Part shown: one piece after another, positions 6,094 to 10,069 of the stretch
Layout of the letters: every line of letters starts with the position of its first letter
Numbering within the stretch: position 1 is the stretch's first letter
NCBI GenBank assembly: GCA_001920085.1
Contig: MNJC01000040.1
Location: 1-10,069 of the forward strand
Direction of reading: 5' to 3'
Source: Actinobacteria bacterium 13_1_20CM_4_69_9
Lineage (GTDB): Bacteria > Actinomycetota > Thermoleophilia > Gaiellales > Gaiellaceae
DNA: 10,069 nt
Notes under the pieces: model-generated
What the model saw: only the letters and a program-made list of their open reading frames with translations
Databases searched by the model: none
Told to the model about the DNA's origin: nothing
Program-made: the position numbers and the translations under genes

Positions 6094-7191
6094 TCAGCCT
6101 GCTGAATCACGCGCAAGCGCCTCGGCTTTCTCTTGCGGCTCTTCTACGTGAATACGGGTTTTCGAGTCGCGTAGGAAACCGCCGTCGCGGCCTGCGCGCG
6201 TGGCGAGGATCTCGCCGAGGATCGAAAGCGCCGTCTCGGCCGGTGTGTCCGCGCCGATGTCGAGCCCCGTCGGCCCCGAGACCCGTGCGAGCGCCTGCTC
6301 CTCGACTCCGGCTTCGAGCAGACGCTCGCGCCTTCGCTCCTGGTTTCGCCGCGACCCGAGCGCACCGATGTAGAACGCCTCCGTCACGAGCGAGCCCTGG
6401 ATCGCGGGCACGTCGAACTTGTCGTCGTGTGTCAACACGACGACCGCGGTCTGGTAATCGGGCTGCACCTGCTCGATCGCGTCCTGCGGCCAGGCAACCA
6501 GGAGCTCGTCGGCGCTCGGGATCCGCTCCTTCGTCGCGAACTTCCCGCGCGCATCGGCGACGATCGTGTGCCAGCCCAGCTGCTTCGCCGCCGCGCAGAG
6601 CGCCTCCGCCGTGTCGACGGCGCCGATGACCAGCAACCGCGGAGCCGGCCCATGGATCTCGGCGAACACCTTTTGCCCATCGTCGAGCTCGAGCAGCGTG
6701 TTGCGGCTTTTGCGCAGCAGCTCGTCGACCCGTCCAGCCAGCTCGGCCGGGCCCGGCCCGAAGGTCTCACCGGCCTCGGTCACGAGCAGCTCGGCTCCGA
6801 GGGGCTCGCCTTCGACCACGGTGAACAGCACGGCGCGCTCCTCGCTCTCGATGATGGCGAGCAATCGCTCCACGAGCTCCTCAGGCGCGGGCTCGACGAA
6901 GACGTCGATCTCGCCGCCGCAGGGCAGCCCGACCGAGAAGGCGAGGTCGTCCGAGATCCCGTACGAGAGCAGCTGCGGCTTGGAGCCATCGAGCACCTCG
7001 CACGCGTGCTCGTAGACGTCGCTCTCGACGCAGCCTCCCGAGACCGACCCGGCCATCTCGCCGCTTTCCGAGATCGCCAGCTTCGCCCCGATGGGCCTCG
7101 GCGCCGAGCGTCGCGTCGCGATCACGGTGGCGAGCGCGAACTTCTCGCCGCGTGCGCGCCAACGCTCGATGTCAGACAGCACCTCCTTCAA
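6094..7191 (-). CDS. XdhC/CoxI-family molybdenum-enzyme maturation protein
   Basis: A 365-residue two-domain XdhC protein. The N-terminal XdhC/CoxI domain has RRSAPRPIGAKLAI (27-40), GSVSGGCVE (48-56) and GLPCGGEID (88-96), whose Cys residues are conserved in the family. The C-terminal Rossmann domain begins near LLVIGAVDTAEAL (186-198) and contains VLTHDDKFD (252-260), IGALGSRRN (275-283) and GLDIGADTPAETALSILGEI (309-328). XdhC proteins bind molybdenum cofactor and help its sulfuration and insertion into xanthine dehydrogenase-type enzymes. The start is TTG 7191: it overlaps the coxE stop as TTGA and has AAAGGAGG at 7200-7207, eight bases upstream. It is third in the coxD-coxE-xdhC set. It could equally be called coxI or coxF-like; which Mo enzyme it serves depends on genes right of the window. 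Confidence 0.9.
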   Translation of the reverse strand: MKEVLSDIERWRARGEKFALATVIATRRSAPRPIGAKLAISESGEMAGSVSGGCVESDVYEHACEVLDGSKPQLLSYGISDDLAFSVGLPCGGEIDVFVEPAPEELVERLLAIIESEERAVLFTVVEGEPLGAELLVTEAGETFGPGPAELAGRVDELLRKSRNTLLELDDGQKVFAEIHGPAPRLLVIGAVDTAEALCAAAKQLGWHTIVADARGKFATKERIPSADELLVAWPQDAIEQVQPDYQTAVVVLTHDDKFDVPAIQGSLVTEAFYIGALGSRRNQERRRERLLEAGVEEQALARVSGPTGLDIGADTPAETALSILGEILATRAGRDGGFLRDSKTRIHVEEPQEKAEALARDSAG

Positions 7192-8333
7192 GCCGCGTGC
7201 CTCCTTTCGATGCCGGCAAGCAGGCCGGCCAACTCTTCGAGACTCGCCAGATTATGTCCGGCCACGAACCGGTCAACGAACGGCAGCGCCGCCCGCATTC
7301 CGGCGGCGAGCGGCTGGTACTCCGGGCTTCCCTTCAGCGGGTTCACCCAGACGACGGCGTACGCGGCGCGCTGCAGCCGCGCCATCTCCTGCGCGACGAG
7401 GGTCGCGTCTTCGCATTCCCACCCGTCAGAGACGATCACGACCGCAGCGCCGCGCGTGAGCGCACGTCGGCCCCAGACGTCGTTGAACGTTCGCAGCGAC
7501 GTGCCGATCCGTGTTCCGGAGGCCCAGTCGCCGACCCGCTTCGCGGCGGCTGCGAGCGCCTGCTCGGGATCGCGGGTGCGGAACTGATCGGTCAGGCGGA
7601 TCAGCCTCGTGCCGAAGACGAACACCTCGACGCCGCGCCCGGAGCCGACCGCGGCGTGCAGGAACAGGAGCAGCGCGCGCGTGTACGCCTCCATCGACCC
7701 GGATACGTCGCACAGCACGACCAGCTTGCGCGGGACGTCGATTCGCCGCCGGAAAGTCCGCTCGATGGGATCGCCGCCCCGCGCGAGCGAGCGGCGCGCA
7801 AGCCGGCGCAGGTCGAGCTTGCGACCGTGAGTGTGCGGTCGCAGCCGGCGCGACCGGCGCAGCGGACGCACTGCTGCGACGTCGGCGATCGCCTTCGACA
7901 CCTGCGTGAACTCTTCCGGCGTCATCGCGGCGAAGTCCTTCTGCCGCAGCACCTCGTGCAGGCTCCAGCCGACCTCCGCCGCCTCGCCCCCGGGCTCCCT
8001 CTCGCCGCCGGCCCGATCGGTGCGCGTCCGCTCGGAGAGCCGCGGCGGACGGTCGGCAGGAGCGGCTCCGCGATACGGCGGACGCGAAGGCGAGCGCAGG
8101 AACCATGCGGCAAACGCACGATCGAAGCTCTCGAGATCCTCGGCGCGCGAGACGAGCGTCGTGCGCAGCGCCCAGTAGACGTCCTCGCGGTTCCGGATGT
8201 CGAGGCAGTCGAGCCCGGTCAGCGCGTCGGAGATGCGACCCGGCCCGACCTCGAGCCCCGCCTCGCGCAGGATCCGACCGAACGTGACGACGTGGCGGAC
8301 GAAGCCGCCCTCAAGCTGCGCCGGCTGCGACAG
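7188..8333 (-). CDS. coxE: CoxE-type VWA-domain protein, CTG start
   Basis: From CTG 8333 the frame gives 381 residues, close to the usual CoxE length. Residues 1-80 carry the CoxE N-terminal region (GGFVRHVVTFGRILREAGLE, RNREDVYWALRTTLVSR), followed by a polar linker (about 81-125). A von Willebrand A domain follows, with MIDAS DVSGS (Asp209, Ser211, Ser213), Thr278 in GTRIGTSL and Asp303 in VIVSDGWE, so metal binding is likely intact. CoxE works with the MoxR-type ATPase CoxD in maturing aerobic CO dehydrogenase or related Mo hydroxylases. The first ATG/GTG/TTG in this frame is GTG 7952, which would delete 127 conserved residues. CTG 8331-8333 has AGGAGG at 8340-8345 with six-base spacing, and a stop lies upstream in frame before any standard start. 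It overlaps the coxD end by 23 bases and the xdhC start by four. Confidence 0.9.
   Translation of the reverse strand: MSQPAQLEGGFVRHVVTFGRILREAGLEVGPGRISDALTGLDCLDIRNREDVYWALRTTLVSRAEDLESFDRAFAAWFLRSPSRPPYRGAAPADRPPRLSERTRTDRAGGEREPGGEAAEVGWSLHEVLRQKDFAAMTPEEFTQVSKAIADVAAVRPLRRSRRLRPHTHGRKLDLRRLARRSLARGGDPIERTFRRRIDVPRKLVVLCDVSGSMEAYTRALLLFLHAAVGSGRGVEVFVFGTRLIRLTDQFRTRDPEQALAAAAKRVGDWASGTRIGTSLRTFNDVWGRRALTRGAAVVIVSDGWECEDATLVAQEMARLQRAAYAVVWVNPLKGSPEYQPLAAGMRAALPFVDRFVAGHNLASLEELAGLLAGIERRHAA
7200..7207 (-). promoter_or_regulatory. Strong ribosome-binding site for xdhC
   Basis: AAAGGAGG on the minus strand, inside the end of coxE and eight bases before TTG 7191. It decides the TTG start of the XdhC protein. 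Confidence 0.75.
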
Positions 8334-9198
8334 TGCGCGCCTCCTCGACGAGCGCGACGAGGGCCTCGTCGCGCACCGCGGCGAAGTCCTCGTGGTACTT
8401 CAGCACCGACCCGAGCGTCTCCTCGACCGTACGTGCGTCGAGGTCCTCCCGCCCGAGCGCGGCGAGCGCCTGCGCCCAGTCGATCGTCTCGGCGACGCCC
8501 GGCGGCTTCGCCAGGTCCAGCTGCCGTAGCCCTTGCACGAACGCCGCGGCCTGCGCCGCGAGCCGGTCGGGGATGCCGGGTACGCGCAGGGCGACGATCT
8601 CGATCTCCCGCTCCAGCGTCGGATGTCCGATCCAGTGGAACAGACAGCGACGCTTCAGCGCATCGTGCAGCTCCCGCGTCCGGTTCGAGGTCAGGATCAC
8701 CGCGGGGTGCCCGCGAGCCGTCACAGTCCCGATCTCCGGGATCGTGATCTGGAAGTCCGACAGCATCTCGAGCAGGAAGGCCTCGAACTCGTCGTCGGCG
8801 CGGTCGATCTCGTCGATCAGCAGCACGACCGGCTCGGTGCTCTCGATCGCCTCGAGAAGTGGCCGGCGGATCAGGAACCCCGGCCCGAACAGCTCCTCCT
8901 CCGACACGGTTCCTTCCTGCGCCGCGCGAATATGCAGCAGCTGGCGCGAGTAGTTCCACTCGTACACCGCGTGCGCGACGTCGAGCCCTTCGTAGCACTG
9001 GAGCCGGATCAGCCGCGACGACGTCGCGGTGGCGAGCGCTTTCGCGGCCTCCGTCTTGCCCACTCCTGCCTCCCCCTCGAGCAGGAGTGGCTTCTGGAGT
9101 GAGAGCGACAGGTAGAGCGCGGTCGAAAGGCCGCGCTCCGGCAGGTACTGCGCGCCCTCGAGGCCGGCCTCGAGCTCGTCGATCGTCGCGAACGCCAT
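8311..9198 (-). CDS. coxD: MoxR-family AAA+ ATPase, CoxD-like
   Basis: A 295-residue MoxR-type AAA+ protein from ATG 9198 (GTG 9207 would add three residues). Walker A is GEAGVGKT (42-49), Walker B is VVLLIDE (124-130), sensor 1 is LTSNRTREL with Asn172, and arginines at 183-184 (LKRRCLFHW) are candidate finger residues. The length equals that usual for CoxD. In CO dehydrogenase operons CoxD is an ATP-dependent chaperone that, with CoxE, is needed to build the mature Cu/Mo active site; related pairs serve other Mo hydroxylases. It is the first gene of the minus-strand module and overlaps coxE by 23 bases. An 87-base gap separates it from the divergent FAD-subunit gene. The ribosome-binding site is weak (GTGAGAG region). 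MoxR proteins outside cox clusters have other clients, so the context is part of the call. Confidence 0.9.
   Translation of the reverse strand: MAFATIDELEAGLEGAQYLPERGLSTALYLSLSLQKPLLLEGEAGVGKTEAAKALATATSSRLIRLQCYEGLDVAHAVYEWNYSRQLLHIRAAQEGTVSEEELFGPGFLIRRPLLEAIESTEPVVLLIDEIDRADDEFEAFLLEMLSDFQITIPEIGTVTARGHPAVILTSNRTRELHDALKRRCLFHWIGHPTLEREIEIVALRVPGIPDRLAAQAAAFVQGLRQLDLAKPPGVAETIDWAQALAALGREDLDARTVEETLGSVLKYHEDFAAVRDEALVALVEEARTVAAGAA
8340..8345 (-). promoter_or_regulatory. Ribosome-binding site for the CTG start of coxE
   Basis: AGGAGG on the minus strand within the last codons of coxD, six bases before CTG 8333. It is the main support for a CTG start. Confidence 0.75.
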
Positions 9199-9285
9199 GG
9201 CTCTCACGATAACTCGCTGTGTTGCGCGTTCCGCGTGGGCGGTGACAGAATCGGCTCAGTTATTGCCTTCGAAGAGGAGCGGGGA
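9199..9285. promoter_or_regulatory. Divergent intergenic region, coxD-like / FAD subunit
   Basis: These 87 bases must carry start signals for both directions. On the plus strand TTGCGC (9222-9227) and CAGAAT (9246-9251) are 18 bases apart and could be a sigma-70-type promoter for the FAD-subunit gene. GAGGAG at 9274-9279 is its ribosome-binding site, six bases before GTG 9286. No clear minus-strand promoter or operator palindrome was seen. Confidence 0.35.
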
Positions 9286-10069
9286 GTGGCGTCGACATCT
9301 CTGGAAGCAGCTGAGCTCGTCGTCCCGGCGTCCCGGGACGAGGCCGTCAAGGCGTTCGGAGACGGTTCCGGCGTCACCGTGTTCGGCGGCGGCACGATCC
9401 TGATGGCCGAGATCAACTACGGGCGCCTGCGGCCGGCGCGCGTCCTGATGCTTCGCGACGCGGGGCTGTCGGGGATCGGGAGCAACGGTTCCGGCCTGAC
9501 GATCGGCGCCATGACAACGGTCACGGAGCTCGAGGATGCAGTCGAGCCGCTCGGCTCCGCGGCGCGTAACGTCGCCGATCACGAGATCCGCGCGCAGGCG
9601 ACACTGGGCGGAAACCTCTGTGCACGTTCCGGCGGCGGAACGCCCCGCGGGGACCTGCAGGCTGCGCTGATCGCACTCGCGGCGACCGTCAAGAGCGCGG
9701 GCAATGGCGGCGAGCGCGCCGAGCCGGTCGAAGACTTCCTCGCTGCCGGTGCGGACGGGAGACTGGTGCTCGAAGTCGAGCTCCAGGAGCCGAAGCGTTC
9801 CGGCTACGCCGCAGCCCGCAGGCCCCATGCGCACGCGTACACGATCCTCGCCGTCTGCGCGGCAGAAACGTCCGCGGGCGTTCGCGTCGGCATCAGCGGC
9901 GCGGGAGCGAACGCCCTGCGCGCGCGTCACGTGGAGGACGCGCTGGCCGGTGGCGCCTCCATCGAAGACGCCGCGCAAAAGGCGCTCGACGACGGGCAGC
10001 CACACGACGACGCACTGGCGTCCGCGTGGTACCGGGAGCGACTCCTGCCCGTGCTCGTCCGGCGGGCCC
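9286..10069 (+). CDS. FAD-binding subunit of a molybdenum hydroxylase (CoxM/XDH FAD subunit), partial at 3' end
   Basis: Open from GTG 9286 to the window edge, 261 residues visible. It is the medium, FAD-binding subunit of the xanthine dehydrogenase/CO dehydrogenase family, which passes electrons from the Fe-S subunit to an acceptor. The first FAD loop is VFGGGTILMAEI (32-43), LTIGAMTTVTELE (71-83) is typical, and the second FAD motif is TLGGNLCAR (106-114). The C-terminal CO_deh_flav_C-like domain covers SGYAAARRPHAHAYTILAV to the end. After GGN the usual A-D-P-A-A-D-like stretch is replaced by RSGGGTPRGDLQ, so this is not a close match to classical CoxM. The visible end (WYRERLLPVLVRRA) matches the final helix, so few residues are missing. 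GAGGAG at 9274-9279 supports the start. It diverges from the CoxD/CoxE/XdhC maturation genes, which presumably act on its holoenzyme. Confidence 0.9.
   Translation, partial: MASTSLEAAELVVPASRDEAVKAFGDGSGVTVFGGGTILMAEINYGRLRPARVLMLRDAGLSGIGSNGSGLTIGAMTTVTELEDAVEPLGSAARNVADHEIRAQATLGGNLCARSGGGTPRGDLQAALIALAATVKSAGNGGERAEPVEDFLAAGADGRLVLEVELQEPKRSGYAAARRPHAHAYTILAVCAAETSAGVRVGISGAGANALRARHVEDALAGGASIEDAAQKALDDGQPHDDALASAWYRERLLPVLVRRA

Noticed and set aside
7152..8747. A 531-codon open frame on the plus strand
   Set aside because: It runs antisense to xdhC, coxE and coxD, is rich in Arg, Pro and Ala with no family features, and is the expected shadow of GC-rich coding on the other strand.
1..10069. 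CRISPR array, tRNA/rRNA, insertion sequence, prophage or toxin-antitoxin genes
   Set aside because: No regularly spaced repeats, RNA-gene consensus, transposase or integrase motifs were seen. The window reads as ordinary metabolic genes apart from the points listed.

Overview
The window is very GC-rich and densely coded, with short or overlapping gene junctions, strong third-position G/C bias and several non-ATG starts. Gene content and style suggest a high-GC actinobacterium, possibly a soil or freshwater Thermoleophilia/Gaiella-like lineage. That placement is inferred from gene flavour only; no rRNA or marker gene is present.

Left end, plus strand (1-1061): the 3' end of an acyl-CoA synthetase overlaps by ATGA with a complete enoyl-CoA hydratase, an acyl-CoA catabolism pair. 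Facing it on the minus strand (1058-2051) is an amidase-signature gene that is broken: the two halves lie in different frames and about 50-70 residues between them appear to be missing. Directly upstream of the amidase is a Rid-family gene (2032-2424, minus). Divergent from that, after about 21 bp, is a one-domain cupin (2446-2799, plus).

Middle, minus strand (5828 down to 2792): a tight four-gene operon of SMP-30/gluconolactonase-like hydrolase, isochorismatase-fold hydrolase (with Ser at the usual nucleophilic Cys position), zinc-dependent alcohol dehydrogenase and hotdog thioesterase. Junctions are 10 bp, 10 bp and a CTGA overlap. It looks like a small-molecule catabolic operon; the substrate cannot be read from sequence.

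Spacer (5829-6093): 265 bp with no convincing gene but several hairpins, two of them strong; it resembles a REP-like or other dispersed intergenic element.

Right end: a molybdenum-hydroxylase maturation module on the minus strand (9198 down to 6094), namely MoxR/CoxD AAA+ ATPase, CoxE-type VWA protein and XdhC/CoxI-type protein, with overlapping genes. Diverging from it across 87 bp is a plus-strand FAD-binding subunit of the xanthine dehydrogenase/CO dehydrogenase family (9286 to window end). The small Fe-S and large Mo subunits probably lie beyond the right edge. The FAD subunit plus CoxD, CoxE and XdhC homologues points to an aerobic molybdenum hydroxylase, either form II CODH-like or a xanthine/N-heterocycle dehydrogenase.

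The points most worth checking are the two genes whose only plausible full-length start is CTG (coxE, thioesterase), the gapped amidase, active-site substitutions in the isochorismatase-fold and Rid proteins, the structured spacer, and whether the Mo hydroxylase and the hydrolase/amidase/Rid genes form one pathway. No clearly new defence, mobile or RNA system is visible.
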